A stretch of DNA of 64,000 nucleotides from Hymenobacter cavernae (GTDB lineage Bacteria > Bacteroidota > Bacteroidia > Cytophagales > Hymenobacteraceae). Below, one piece after another: positions 53,863 to 62,825 of the stretch. Position 1 is the first letter of the stretch. Each line of letters starts with the position of its first letter. The notes under the pieces are model-generated. The model made no database searches and was not told where the DNA came from. It worked only from the letters and a program-made list of their open reading frames with translations. The DNA lies in contig NZ_BMHT01000005.1 in assembly GCF_014641455.1 (NCBI RefSeq), forward strand, positions 251,357 through 315,356, given 5' to 3'. The translations under genes and the position numbers were made by a program.

Positions 53863-54978
53863 ATGCCCCGTCTTCCGCTCTCCGACTTTCTACAGAGTCC
53901 CGTTGATGCTCCTATTCTTGATGCGCGGGCGCCGGTGGAGTATGCGCAGGGGCACATTCCGGGGGCGGTGAGCTTTCCACTGTTTTCGGATGAGGAGCGC
54001 GCCCGCATTGGCACGACCTACAAGCAGGTTAGCCAAGAAAAGGCGGTGCTGGTCGGGCTGGATTTCTTTGGCCCGAAGATGAGCCGCATGGTGAAGCAGG
54101 CGCAAAAAATCGCGCCCAATAAAGAAGTACGGTTGCACTGCTGGCGTGGCGGCATGCGCAGCGGAGCCGTGCAGTGGCTGTTGGAGCTGGCTGGCTTTCG
54201 GGTGCATCTGCTCGACAAAGGCTATAAAGATTACCGGCGGTGGGCCTTGGCGGAGTTTGCACAGCCTAGGCCGCTGCTAGTTCTGGGTGGCCTCACTGGC
54301 TCGGGCAAAACCGATGTGTTGCAGGAGCTAGCCCGGCAGCAGCAGCCAGTTCTCGACCTGGAAGGATTGGCCAATCACAAGGGTTCTTCCTTCGGCGCTA
54401 TTGGTCTGCCACCTCAGCCTACGCCCGAACAGTTTGAGAATGACCTAGCCTTTGTTCTTAGTCAGTTACCTGCCGATGCCGTGCCGTGGGTCGAAGATGA
54501 AAGCCTAACCATTGGTTCCATTGGCATCCCCAAACCCTTCTTTGAGCAAATGCGCCATGTCCCGCTGGTGGTGCTCGACATTCCGCAGCCGGTGCGCATC
54601 CGCAAACTAGCTTCCGAGTACGGCCGCGAAGACCCGGAGCAGCTAGCCGAAGCCATTCGGCGCATTAGTAAGCGCCTTGGTGGACTAGCCACCAAAGAAG
54701 CTCTGGCCGCCATTGAAATTGGTGACATGGAGAAAATGGTGGCTATAGCGCTGAGCTACTACGACAAAACCTACAGCTACGGCCTCGCCGAGAAGAAGAA
54801 TGTTCGGGTGGTGCGAGTTCCTTCCGATACCTGCGACGCGGTAGAAAACGCGTCGCGGGTGCTGGCCGTAGCGCAACAGGAAGGCTTGCGGCAACTGGCA
54901 ACGCAGTCGGTCCGTGGGCCTTTGCAGCCGGACACAACGCCGAAAGAAGCTCCCGACAACGCAGCCTGGAGCCAATAA
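53863..54978 (+). CDS. mnmH: tRNA 2-selenouridine synthase (SelU/MnmH)
   Basis: A 371-aa enzyme that replaces the 2-thio group of wobble 5-substituted-2-thiouridine in tRNA with selenium from selenophosphate. It has an N-terminal rhodanese domain (ILDARAPVEYAQGHIPGAVS; catalytic Cys in LHCWRGGMRS near residue 92) and a P-loop NTPase-like domain with GGLTGSGKTDVLQEL near residues 145-159. Its length matches family norms. It is followed 60 nt later by selD, which supplies the selenium donor, so the pair forms a selenium-to-tRNA module. Confidence 0.93.
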   Translation: MPRLPLSDFLQSPVDAPILDARAPVEYAQGHIPGAVSFPLFSDEERARIGTTYKQVSQEKAVLVGLDFFGPKMSRMVKQAQKIAPNKEVRLHCWRGGMRSGAVQWLLELAGFRVHLLDKGYKDYRRWALAEFAQPRPLLVLGGLTGSGKTDVLQELARQQQPVLDLEGLANHKGSSFGAIGLPPQPTPEQFENDLAFVLSQLPADAVPWVEDESLTIGSIGIPKPFFEQMRHVPLVVLDIPQPVRIRKLASEYGREDPEQLAEAIRRISKRLGGLATKEALAAIEIGDMEKMVAIALSYYDKTYSYGLAEKKNVRVVRVPSDTCDAVENASRVLAVAQQEGLRQLATQSVRGPLQPDTTPKEAPDNAAWSQ

Positions 54979-55038
54979 ATAGCCTGGCTGCGCACCTAGG
55001 TCCGGCCTTCTTTGTTAAGAATAAAACAGCTTTTGCAC

Positions 55039-56097
55039 ATGACTCCCGACCAAGAAATCACCGATACCATCCGCCTTACGCAATACAGCCACGGCGCGGG
55101 CTGCGGCTGCAAAATCGCGCCGAAAGTGCTCGACCAGATTCTGCACACCAGCCTGCCCCAGCCCCACGACGACAAGCTGCTGGTGGGCAACAGCAGCCGC
55201 GACGACGCCGCCGTGTACGACATCGGTGGCGGGCAGGCCCTGATCAGCACGACCGATTTCTTTATGCCCATCGTGGATGATGCGTACGACTTCGGCCGTA
55301 TTGCCTCCGCCAACGCCATCAGCGACGTGTATGCCATGGGTGGCCGGCCCGTGATGGCTATTGCCGTGCTCGGTTGGCCCGTCGATAAGCTAGCCCCGGA
55401 AGTAGCGCGCCGCGTGATTGAGGGCAGCCGCAGCATTTGCCAGGAAGCGGGCATTCCGCTGGCGGGCGGCCATAGCATTGACTCGCCGGAACCCATCTTT
55501 GGCTTGGCCGTGACAGGTATGCTGGACATTAAAAACCTGAAGCAAAACGATACAGCCACGGCCGGCTGCGAGCTTTACCTGACCAAGCCGCTCGGCGTCG
55601 GGATGCTGACGACGGCTCAGAAGCGGGGCATCTTGAAGCCGAAGCACGAAGCCATTGCGCCGCAGCAGATGATGCAGCTCAACAAAATCGGCTACGACCT
55701 AGGTCAGCTGGAAGCTGTGCGCGCCATAACGGATGTTACGGGTTTTGGCTTGCTGGGTCACCTCTCGGAAGTGTGCGAGGGCAGCAACCTGACCGCCGAA
55801 ATTGACTTCCGCAAAGTGCCGTTGCTGGCTGAAGCCGAAGAATACCGCCAGCAGAAAGCCGTTCCGGGCGGCACTATGCGCAACTGGGACAGCTACGGCC
55901 ATAAGATCGGGACGATTACGGACGAGCAGCAGCAGTGGCTCTGCGACCCGCAGACCAGCGGTGGACTACTCGTGTGCGTAGCACCGGAAGGTCGCGCCGC
56001 TGTGCAGGCCGTTTTTGAAACATATGGTTTGGACTTAGAGCCTTTCGGCAGCCTGCGCGCGCATCAGTCCGACGAGCCCTGGATTCTGGTGCACTAA
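55039..56097 (+). CDS. selD: Selenide, water dikinase
   Basis: An enzyme of about 352 aa that makes selenophosphate from selenide and ATP. The N-terminus has [20 protein letters not shown], with the catalytic Cys22 and Lys25 aligned to Cys17 and Lys20 of the E. coli enzyme; this is a Cys rather than a Sec form. [14 protein letters not shown] and the [12 protein letters not shown] metal site follow. The ATG at 55039 fits the normal N-terminus better than an in-frame TTG at 55012. It is followed by a membrane-protein gene starting 3 nt after its stop. Confidence 0.94.
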   Translation: MTPDQEITDTIRLTQYSHGAGCGCKIAPKVLDQILHTSLPQPHDDKLLVGNSSRDDAAVYDIGGGQALISTTDFFMPIVDDAYDFGRIASANAISDVYAMGGRPVMAIAVLGWPVDKLAPEVARRVIEGSRSICQEAGIPLAGGHSIDSPEPIFGLAVTGMLDIKNLKQNDTATAGCELYLTKPLGVGMLTTAQKRGILKPKHEAIAPQQMMQLNKIGYDLGQLEAVRAITDVTGFGLLGHLSEVCEGSNLTAEIDFRKVPLLAEAEEYRQQKAVPGGTMRNWDSYGHKIGTITDEQQQWLCDPQTSGGLLVCVAPEGRAAVQAVFETYGLDLEPFGSLRAHQSDEPWILVH

Positions 56098-56100
56098 CGG

Positions 56101-56694
56101 GTGAAGCTACTTGCGTTTCTAAGGCCGCTGCTGGAGTTCAGCTTTGCCGTGCTGACCATTGTGGTAGGCTTGCGCTTTATCACCAGCTTTTTCAGCACGA
56201 AAGGCAAAGTATTCCGCCCGACGTTTTTGCGGCAGTTTTACCTGCTGTTTTGGCCGTTGCTGTGCTTGTGCGTGGGGTTGCCGTTCCTGGGTTCGTTCTT
56301 ATACCTAGGTTCACTCGCGGTCTACGAGCTGATTTTGCTGACGGCGCTGGCCGCGGTAGTCCTAGGTTTTTCGGTGCCGGCGCTGATATTGCACGCGCAG
56401 TATTACGCTCGCAATCTGCGCACTACGCTTGTCTTCGACCCCAAGCAAAACAAGCTCGAAGTGTACGAAGGCAATTTCCGCATTCCGTTTGAGCGGCGCG
56501 ATTTGCAGCGCGTTGAGTACGTCGTCTGCAAATCGCGCCGCTTGTTCTGGAGCAACTACAGCTTTCTGCGCCTGCACCTAGCTACCGGCGAAACCCTGAC
56601 ACTCACTTCTTTGCTCACGAACCTGGAGCCGATAGCGGAGTTTCTGCGTAATACGAGCCTAGAGACGCGTCAGCGCTGGTTCTGCTTTGTTTAA
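56101..56694 (+). CDS. Membrane protein of unknown function
   Basis: I do not recognise this 197-aa protein. It begins with a GTG only 3 nt after the selD stop, implying coupling. Three or so hydrophobic helices occupy the first 100 residues (for example LLEFSFAVLTIVVGLRFITSF and LLCLCVGLPFLGSFLYLG). They are followed by a soluble domain with LVFDPKQNKLEVYEG and YVVCKSRRLFWSNYSFLRLH, resembling PH-like membrane-associated domains. Its role is unknown. Confidence 0.7.
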   Translation: MKLLAFLRPLLEFSFAVLTIVVGLRFITSFFSTKGKVFRPTFLRQFYLLFWPLLCLCVGLPFLGSFLYLGSLAVYELILLTALAAVVLGFSVPALILHAQYYARNLRTTLVFDPKQNKLEVYEGNFRIPFERRDLQRVEYVVCKSRRLFWSNYSFLRLHLATGETLTLTSLLTNLEPIAEFLRNTSLETRQRWFCFV

Positions 56695-56750
56695 TCATCG
56701 TTGCAGGCGGCCGACCTGAATAATCTTGCCGCCTTACCTTTGTCTTCATT

Positions 56751-57521
56751 ATGCAACTACACTACCGCGAGCTAGGCCAAGGCACGCCGCTGCTGATTCT
56801 ACACGGCCTGTTTGGCACTTCCGACAACTGGCAAACGCTGGCTAAGCGCTGGGCTGAAGCTGGCCACCGCGTCATCGTGGCCGATTTACGTAACCACGGC
56901 CGCTCACCGCACGCACCCGAACATACCTATGAGCTGATGAGCGCCGATTTGCTGGAGCTTTTCAATACGCTTCAGCTTCAGGACGTAACGCTGCTCGGCC
57001 ACAGCATGGGCGGTAAAGTGGCCATGCGCTTTGCCCTGGATCATCCTGAGTACCTGGCTCGTCTGATCGTGCTCGATATTGCGCCTGGCTTTTCCGATAT
57101 GCGCCACCAAGACGAGGTTATAGCTGGTCTGCGCGCCGTAAACCTAGGTAGTTTGCAAAGCCGCCAACAGGCCGATGAAGCGCTGGCACAGCATATTCCG
57201 CAGCCCGGCGTGCGGCAGTTCTTGCTCAAAAACCTCTACCGTCGGGAGGATAACTCCTTCGCCTGGCGCCAAAACCTGGATGCGCTGACTATGCACATCG
57301 CCGATATCGGCGCGGAAATCACCAGTGCGCAGCCGTTCCTAAAGCAGGCGCTATTCATCCGCGGCGGCCATTCCGACTATATTACGGCCGAAGACAAGCT
57401 CTATAGCATTCCGGCGCTTTTCCCAAACTCACAAGTCGAAACGGTTCCCAATGCCGGCCACTGGGTTCATGCGGAAGCTCCAGACCAAGTATTTGAGTTG
57501 GTGCAAGCGTTTATGGGCTAG
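56751..57521 (+). CDS. Alpha/beta hydrolase, YbfF-like esterase
   Basis: A 256-aa alpha/beta hydrolase. LLILHGLFGTSDNW (about residues 15-28) is the oxyanion segment, GHSMGGKVAMRFAL the nucleophile elbow with Ser near residue 86, and NAGHWVHAEAP the catalytic His near residue 238. This pattern, including the short cap, resembles E. coli YbfF, an acyl-CoA/fatty-acyl esterase. Exact substrate unknown. It is a separate start 56 nt downstream of the membrane-protein gene. Confidence 0.88.
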   Translation: MQLHYRELGQGTPLLILHGLFGTSDNWQTLAKRWAEAGHRVIVADLRNHGRSPHAPEHTYELMSADLLELFNTLQLQDVTLLGHSMGGKVAMRFALDHPEYLARLIVLDIAPGFSDMRHQDEVIAGLRAVNLGSLQSRQQADEALAQHIPQPGVRQFLLKNLYRREDNSFAWRQNLDALTMHIADIGAEITSAQPFLKQALFIRGGHSDYITAEDKLYSIPALFPNSQVETVPNAGHWVHAEAPDQVFELVQAFMG

Positions 57522-57586
57522 GTTGATTGTTAAATAATTACTACTTCAGATTTCTCCTATTTACAAACTCAACATTCAACACTTCC

Positions 57587-58291
57587 TTGAAAGGCACCCT
57601 TTACCTTATTCCTACGGTACTTGCCGACGACACGGCGGCGCAGGTGTTGCCGGCTCAAATAGCAACGCAGGTAGCGGCCCTCTCCTACTTTCTTGTTGAG
57701 AATGCCCGCACGGCGCGTCGTTTTATCAAAAGCGTTTCGCCTGCTCAAGTCATTGAGGAGCTGCACGTTACCGTCATCGACAAAGACTCATCGCCCACTG
57801 ATATCAGCACGGCGTTGAAGCTGGTACAAACCGGAACAGATGCCGGCGTGATTTCAGAAGCAGGCTGCCCCGGCATCGCTGATCCTGGCGCCGAGCTAGC
57901 CCGCGCCGCGCACCAGCTAGGTATTCGGGTAGTGCCGCTGGTTGGACCCTCGTCGCTGCTGCTTGCGCTCATGGCATCCGGCATGAATGGGCAGAGCTTC
58001 ACGTTTCACGGCTATCTGCCAATTGAGAAAGCCAAGCGGATTGCGGCGCTCAAAAACCTGGAACGGCTGGCTCTCACGCAGAACCAGACGCAGCTTTTCA
58101 TCGAAACGCCTTACCGCAACATGCAGCTGCTAGAAGATTTGCTCACGCAATTGCAGCCTTCTACGCGCCTGTGTATCGCCGCCAGCCTCACCGCCGCGAA
58201 TGAATATGTGCGAACCAGTACCGTAGCCGATTGGAAAGGCAAGCTACCCGAGATTCATAAGCAGCCGGCCGTGTTTCTGATCGGACGTTAA
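57587..58291 (+). CDS. RsmI-like SAM methyltransferase
   Basis: A protein of about 235 aa of the tetrapyrrole/RsmI methylase fold; RsmI 2'-O-methylates C1402 of 16S rRNA. I see GTLYLIPTVLADD at the start, ISEAGCPGIADPGAELARAA near residue 90, and VPLVGPSSLLLALMASGMNG, which match the family. The frame opens with a TTG at 57527, but I choose the TTG at 57587, which starts right at the conserved KGTLYLIPT; there is no ATG nearby. It is shorter than E. coli RsmI (286 aa), and in Bacteroidota a second, shorter paralogue of this kind is common. Substrate unproven. Confidence 0.82.
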   Translation: MKGTLYLIPTVLADDTAAQVLPAQIATQVAALSYFLVENARTARRFIKSVSPAQVIEELHVTVIDKDSSPTDISTALKLVQTGTDAGVISEAGCPGIADPGAELARAAHQLGIRVVPLVGPSSLLLALMASGMNGQSFTFHGYLPIEKAKRIAALKNLERLALTQNQTQLFIETPYRNMQLLEDLLTQLQPSTRLCIAASLTAANEYVRTSTVADWKGKLPEIHKQPAVFLIGR

Positions 58292-58344
58292 TTCTCCTTA
58301 TCATGCATCCTGCATCAGGATGGATGATAAGAGCTTGAAGCTGC

Positions 58345-60537
58345 CTACTTCATCAGTTGATAAATCGTCAGGGAAGCAACGTAGGCTAGGCCCGTCATGT
58401 ATAGCAGTTGCAGCATAGGCCACTTCCAGCCTTTTGTTTCACGGTACACAACGGCCAACGTACTCATGCACTGCATCGCAAACACGTAAAATACCAGCAG
58501 CGAAAAGGCGCGGGCCGGCGTGAAAAAAGGCTGGCCTTGGTCGTCCTTCTCAGCAGCTAGCTTTTGCTGCACAGTACGCATGTCCGCATCCTGCCCCACG
58601 CTGTAAATGGTAGAGATAGTACCTACAAAGACCTCGCGCGCCGCAAACGAAGTTATCAGCGCGATGCCCACTTTCCAGTCGAAGCCTAACGGACGAATAG
58701 CCGGCTCCAGCGTACGACCAAAAAGACCAGCGTAGGAATTTTCCAGCTTTTCAGATGCGATACGGTTGTCAGTTTCAGCAGGAGTCAGGTGCTGCTCTGC
58801 GGCTACAGCACGCGCCTTTGTTTCCGCTTGTTCCAGCGCGTTGCCGGGGCCGTAAGAAGCTAGCACCCATAATATTACCGATATAGCTACGATAACTTTA
58901 CCGGCCTGAAATACAAAGGTTTTCACCTTTTCCACGATAGTAATGCCCACGTTTTTCCAACGCGGCCAGCGGTACACCGGAAACTCCATAATGAAGTAGC
59001 TCCGCTCCTTGCGCCGCAGCAAAATCTTCAAGGCCAGCGCCGAAAGAATAGCCGCGAAGAAACCTAGCAGGTACAAGCCCATCAGGGCAATACCTTGCAA
59101 GTTAAAGAAACCCAGCACCTTCTGATCCGGTACTACCAAAGCAATCAGCACCGTGTACACCGGAATGCGAGCCGAGCAACTCATAAGCGGCGTCACGAAG
59201 ATGGTGATGATGCGATCCTTCCAGTTCTCAATCGTGCGGGCACTCATGATGGCCGGTACAGCACATGCCACACCCGAAATTAGCGGCACGACGCTCTTAC
59301 CATTCAACCCAAACTTGCGCATGATGCGGTCCATCATAAACGTGACTCGCGCCATGTAGCCGGTTTCTTCCAGCACCGCAATAAAGGCGAAGAGCAACGC
59401 AATCTGAGGAATGAAAATTAGAACGCCACCTAGGCCTGCCAGCACACCTTCAGTCAGCAGATTAATAAGTGGGCCGTGAAAGTTGGTCTGAATGAGCTGA
59501 TTAATCCAGGTTACGCCTTGGTCAATCAATTCCATCGGGTAGCTAGCCCAGGCAAATACCGCCTGAAACAGCATGAACAATACACCGAAGAAAATGAGGT
59601 AGCCCCATACTTTATGGGTCAGAACCCGGTCGAGGCGGTTGCTGTAGGGCTCGTTGCGCTCGGTGCGCGTCACCGATACCGTGTTCAGCAGAATGTCGTT
59701 GATGCGCGCGTAGCGGTCAATTGTTTCCTGCGCCTGCCGGGGTGTCGGCTGAAAATCATACTGTTCCGTTAGCTCCTGAATGTAAGCTTTATCGTCGGCC
59801 GATAGGAAACTGATGTGCCGGAACTGGTGCGCGTAGTGAAGTGCTAGGTAGTCGTTGTGCAGGTTGAAATAGTAGCGGATCTGCCGGATCATGGGCAGCA
59901 ACTCTTCGGAGGGCTGATAAAACGAAACTGTAGGCAGATTCAGCGTCTGTGCCATCACAATCTTGAGCGCCGCCACTCCAATGCCTTTGCGGGCATTCAT
60001 CGGAATAACCGGCACACCTAGCTCCTGCTGCAACTGCGCTACGTCGATATGCACGCCGTGCTGCTCGGCCACATCCATCATATTCAGCGCCAATACCGCC
60101 GGCAAACCTAGGTCGGCGAGTTGCGTGAACAGCAGCAGGTTACGCCGCAGATTGGAAGCATCTGCTGTTACTACCACGAAGTCCGGGTACTGCTCAGACG
60201 TCTTATCGTAGAGCAGGTCCGTAATAACCTTCTCATCCAGACTCTTTGGGTACAGCGAGTAGGTACCGGGCAGGTCGATGATTTCGGCGCGGTGCTGCGG
60301 TGTCAGCTGGCTCACGCCGGTCTTACGATCCACCGTCACGCCCGGAAAGTTGCCGACCTTCTGGTTCAGGCCCGTAAGCTGGTTGAACAGCGACGATTTG
60401 CCGGAGTTCGGGTTGCCTACTAACGCAATGCGAGTCAGTCCTTTATGATCACGCGGCAGGTTAGCCGCCACAGCTTCTAAAGCGGCTGCCGATGCTGCCG
60501 AGGCAGCTCGGTCAATTGTAATTCCTCCGCCGACCAT
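58345..60537 (-). CDS. feoB: Ferrous iron transport protein B
   Basis: A 730-aa inner-membrane Fe2+ transporter with an N-terminal G domain. VGNPNSGKSSLFNQLTG (about residues 40-56) is the P-loop, DLPGTYSLYP the G3 region and ALNMMDVAEQHG the G4-like region. Helices fill the second half, with the Gly/Cys-rich GVACAVPAIMSARTIENWKD and ITSFAAREVFVGT motifs. A 30-residue Ala-rich N-terminal extension precedes the G domain. It lies 10 nt after feoA on the minus strand. Confidence 0.95.
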   Translation of the reverse strand: MVGGGITIDRAASAASAAALEAVAANLPRDHKGLTRIALVGNPNSGKSSLFNQLTGLNQKVGNFPGVTVDRKTGVSQLTPQHRAEIIDLPGTYSLYPKSLDEKVITDLLYDKTSEQYPDFVVVTADASNLRRNLLLFTQLADLGLPAVLALNMMDVAEQHGVHIDVAQLQQELGVPVIPMNARKGIGVAALKIVMAQTLNLPTVSFYQPSEELLPMIRQIRYYFNLHNDYLALHYAHQFRHISFLSADDKAYIQELTEQYDFQPTPRQAQETIDRYARINDILLNTVSVTRTERNEPYSNRLDRVLTHKVWGYLIFFGVLFMLFQAVFAWASYPMELIDQGVTWINQLIQTNFHGPLINLLTEGVLAGLGGVLIFIPQIALLFAFIAVLEETGYMARVTFMMDRIMRKFGLNGKSVVPLISGVACAVPAIMSARTIENWKDRIITIFVTPLMSCSARIPVYTVLIALVVPDQKVLGFFNLQGIALMGLYLLGFFAAILSALALKILLRRKERSYFIMEFPVYRWPRWKNVGITIVEKVKTFVFQAGKVIVAISVILWVLASYGPGNALEQAETKARAVAAEQHLTPAETDNRIASEKLENSYAGLFGRTLEPAIRPLGFDWKVGIALITSFAAREVFVGTISTIYSVGQDADMRTVQQKLAAEKDDQGQPFFTPARAFSLLVFYVFAMQCMSTLAVVYRETKGWKWPMLQLLYMTGLAYVASLTIYQLMK

Positions 60538-60547
60538 GCTCCAAAAC

Positions 60548-60811
60548 TTAGTCCTTCAAAAAAATAGTAGCCGCCTCGCTCACTCGTAACGACAACGTGT
60601 AGTCGTCATCGCCGAGCACCAGCGTAATCGGGCAACCTAGGGGTGCCCTGCTGTTCAGGCGTACCTGCGTGCCCGGTATACAGCCCATTTCCAATAACTT
60701 AAGCGCCATTTCCGGGTCTTTCAGGCAGCAAATCGTGCCGCTTTCCCCAAGGCGAAGATCAGACACACGGCGTTGCTCAGCGGGCTTGAGAGATTTGGAA
60801 CGAATAGACAC
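60548..60811 (-). CDS. feoA: Ferrous iron transport protein A
   Basis: An 87-aa SH3-like protein that assists FeoB. The core ALKLLEMGCIPGTQVRLNSR (about residues 36-55) is the FeoA signature. An N-terminal basic tail (IRSKSLKPAEQRR) precedes it. It is the first gene of the feoAB operon; a likely promoter lies 34 nt upstream. No Fur or DtxR box can be confirmed by eye. Confidence 0.93.
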   Translation of the reverse strand: MSIRSKSLKPAEQRRVSDLRLGESGTICCLKDPEMALKLLEMGCIPGTQVRLNSRAPLGCPITLVLGDDDYTLSLRVSEAATIFLKD

Positions 60812-60844
60812 AGGCAGGATTCTTTTATTTAGATTCTATTCAAA

Positions 60845-60875
60845 CAAAGGTACTACCCATTTAGGTTTCGCCCAA
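60845..60875 (-). promoter_or_regulatory. Bacteroidota-type promoter upstream of feoA
   Basis: On the minus strand the -7 box TACCTTTG (60852-60845) matches TAnnTTTG exactly and is preceded by a -33 TTG (60875-60873) with a 20-nt gap. It lies 34 nt before the feoA start. It is the best promoter match I found in the window. Confidence 0.55.
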
Positions 60876-61031
60876 CTTATACCTTATCTGCAATAAAATT
60901 TGCCCGAAACAGCTAAGTATCTGATTAAGAGAAACAAGCCAGCTGAACACCTAGGTTATGACTATTCTGCGGAAGGTTGTATTCGATTGGCACACTCATT
61001 GCAGTTTCGCTATACCTCACGCTTATACTCT

Positions 61032-61928
61032 ATGTTCAAACGTATACTCCCTCTCGTCTCTTTTGCTCTACTGTTACCATTAATGAGCTGGGCTCAGGAA
61101 AATCGCATCTCGGGTCGTATCGTAGATCAACAGACCAAGGAGCCTATTCCATTTGCCTCGCTCGGCCTACGTGACGAACAATCCGGTGCCCTCACAAACG
61201 AATATGGCTTCTTCCAAATGTCCGGGCCCGAGAAAAACGCCCAAGACTCCCTCATCGTGCTGGCACTTGGCTACGCCCGCAAAGCCGTTCTGGTAAAACG
61301 AGGCGTTAGTCAGAAGGACTTGATTATTGAAGTTCCCAAACGGCAGATCCTGCTTGGCAACGTAACGGTAGAGGCCAGCAAGGTCAAAAACCTAGGTTTG
61401 GGCGCCAAGTCGAACACCCCCGGCGATGGCATGATGCAGGGGCTACCGGGTCAGCAATATGCTTTCTACGTGAAAAACGAGAAAGGCAAAAAGCTAGGTA
61501 ACATCCGCTCAGCCTCCTTCTACATCGGCGAAAACGGCTTCCCACGCGAACCATTCCGGGTGCGCATCTACAAAGCCGACGGCAACTATAACTCGCCTAA
61601 CACCGACCTTCTCAACGACAACGTTGTGGTCTCAGCGCCAAAAGGCGGTCAATGGTACACCATCGACCTCACTCCCTACAACATTCCCGCGCCTGACGAA
61701 GGGTTCTTCGTGGCAATGGAATGGATTGTGAGCGGTGACAACTTCTACACCACCAACTTCATGGACTCTTACACGCCCTATGGTCAGATTATGCGTCCTA
61801 CGTTCGAGTTCAAAGAAAGCCGGACCTGGAGCTACACCATCGGTAAAGGCTGGAGCCTGCTCACTCTTGCCAGCAACGGCCAACGCTGGAACGCCATGAT
61901 CAAGGCCGAAGTAGACGTTTATAAATAA
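61032..61928 (+). CDS. Secreted protein with carboxypeptidase-regulatory-like domain
   Basis: A protein of about 298 aa with a signal peptide (cleaved near LMSWA-QEN). ISGRIVDQQTKEPIPFASLG at the mature start is the carboxypeptidase-regulatory-like (CarbopepD_reg_2) repeat found at the head of Bacteroidota TonB receptors and related surface proteins. Here there is no plug or barrel: the remaining 190 residues are beta-rich with GFFVAMEWIVSGDNF and GKGWSLL-type blocks. I choose ATG 61032 because it begins the signal peptide; an upstream in-frame extension from 60900 does not. Role unknown. Confidence 0.82.
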   Translation: MFKRILPLVSFALLLPLMSWAQENRISGRIVDQQTKEPIPFASLGLRDEQSGALTNEYGFFQMSGPEKNAQDSLIVLALGYARKAVLVKRGVSQKDLIIEVPKRQILLGNVTVEASKVKNLGLGAKSNTPGDGMMQGLPGQQYAFYVKNEKGKKLGNIRSASFYIGENGFPREPFRVRIYKADGNYNSPNTDLLNDNVVVSAPKGGQWYTIDLTPYNIPAPDEGFFVAMEWIVSGDNFYTTNFMDSYTPYGQIMRPTFEFKESRTWSYTIGKGWSLLTLASNGQRWNAMIKAEVDVYK

Positions 61929-61990
61929 GGAATAATTAGCTGTTTATTGATTTGCTAATGTGCTGATATAATTACTTTAGGTAATGATTA

Positions 61991-62039
61991 CTAAAAGTAA
62001 GAAGGCCGACTCTTTACGAGTCGGCCTTCTTACTTTTAG
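61991..62039. terminator. 22-bp-arm bidirectional terminator between convergent genes
   Basis: Arms 61991-62012 and 62018-62039 are exact reverse complements with a 5-nt loop. The GGCCGACTC core is flanked by A-rich and T-rich sequence. It lies between the plus-strand stop at 61928 and the minus-strand stop at 62072. Confidence 0.88.
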
Positions 62040-62071
62040 AGTTTTTCTTCAGGAAGGTGGTACTACCTAGG

Positions 62072-62725
62072 TTACTTGGTGCGCACGGCAATTTCTACGC
62101 GGCGGTTTTGCTGGCGGCCGCTTGCCGTAGCGTTAGAGGCTACTGGCTCTGCCTCGCCCATCGGCTCAACACTGATGCGTGAGGCATCGATTTTTCCATT
62201 CTGGACAAACCAGTTCTTCACGGCGTCGGCGCGCTTTTCGCTTAGGTCTTTGTTGTAGTCTTTGTCGCCGCGCGCATCAGCAAAGCCCATAATACGCACT
62301 TCATTTTTGCCGTAGCGCTGGGCAATGGAAGCAGAAACCTGCTGCAACGCTTTGGTTGCCGTTGGCTTTATCTCAGCCTTATCAGTGTCGAACAGCACCT
62401 TTTCTTCAAGGCCGTACACGTTGTAGCTTTCATCACCGCGCACGTTGATATCGGGCAGGTTGATTTCCGGCAGCTTTACATCGGCCAGCTTCTCCTTGGT
62501 CATGTCCCAGGCACTAGCGGCAACGCCACCGGCATCAGTGGCCATAGCAGCCGTTTTTGCCCCAGCATCCGAAACCGCTCCGGCAGCGGTTTCACCAGTG
62601 CGGGCTACTACTGCGGTATCGGCGGTGGCTTCGCTAAGCTGGTCTTTAGTTTCGGGTTTCTTTAGGTCGTTGCAGGACGCTAGCATTGCCGCCAGTGCAA
62701 CAACAGATAACAAGTTCTTTTTCAT
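62072..62725 (-). CDS. OmpA-family lipoprotein
   Basis: A 217-aa protein with a lipobox (LASC near residue 18), so it is likely an outer-membrane lipoprotein. An Ala/Thr-rich linker carries a repeated DAG-type stretch (about residues 40-75). The C-terminal OmpA domain (about 105-217) has VLFDTDKAEIKP, MGFADARGDKDYN and LSEKRADAVKNWF, with the diaminopimelate-binding Asp and Arg positions, and probably anchors the envelope to peptidoglycan. It is a single gene downstream of the hydrolase, from which it is separated by a strong hairpin. Confidence 0.92.
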   Translation of the reverse strand: MKKNLLSVVALAAMLASCNDLKKPETKDQLSEATADTAVVARTGETAAGAVSDAGAKTAAMATDAGGVAASAWDMTKEKLADVKLPEINLPDINVRGDESYNVYGLEEKVLFDTDKAEIKPTATKALQQVSASIAQRYGKNEVRIMGFADARGDKDYNKDLSEKRADAVKNWFVQNGKIDASRISVEPMGEAEPVASNATASGRQQNRRVEIAVRTK

Positions 62726-62747
62726 AGTGATTGGGAGGAGAGTTGAT

Positions 62748-62809
62748 TTCAGGTAGCATACGAAAAGAGCTAGGTTCAGTTACCTAGCTCTTTTCGTATG
62801 CTACCTGAA
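62748..62809 (-). terminator. 28-bp-arm hairpin after the hydrolase gene
   Basis: Arms 62748-62775 and 62782-62809 are exact reverse complements with a 6-nt loop; the core is AAAAGAGCTAGGT. This is among the longest perfect hairpins in the window. It follows the minus-strand hydrolase stop by 16 nt. Confidence 0.88.
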
Positions 62810-62825
62810 GATGGGGCGAAGCGCC

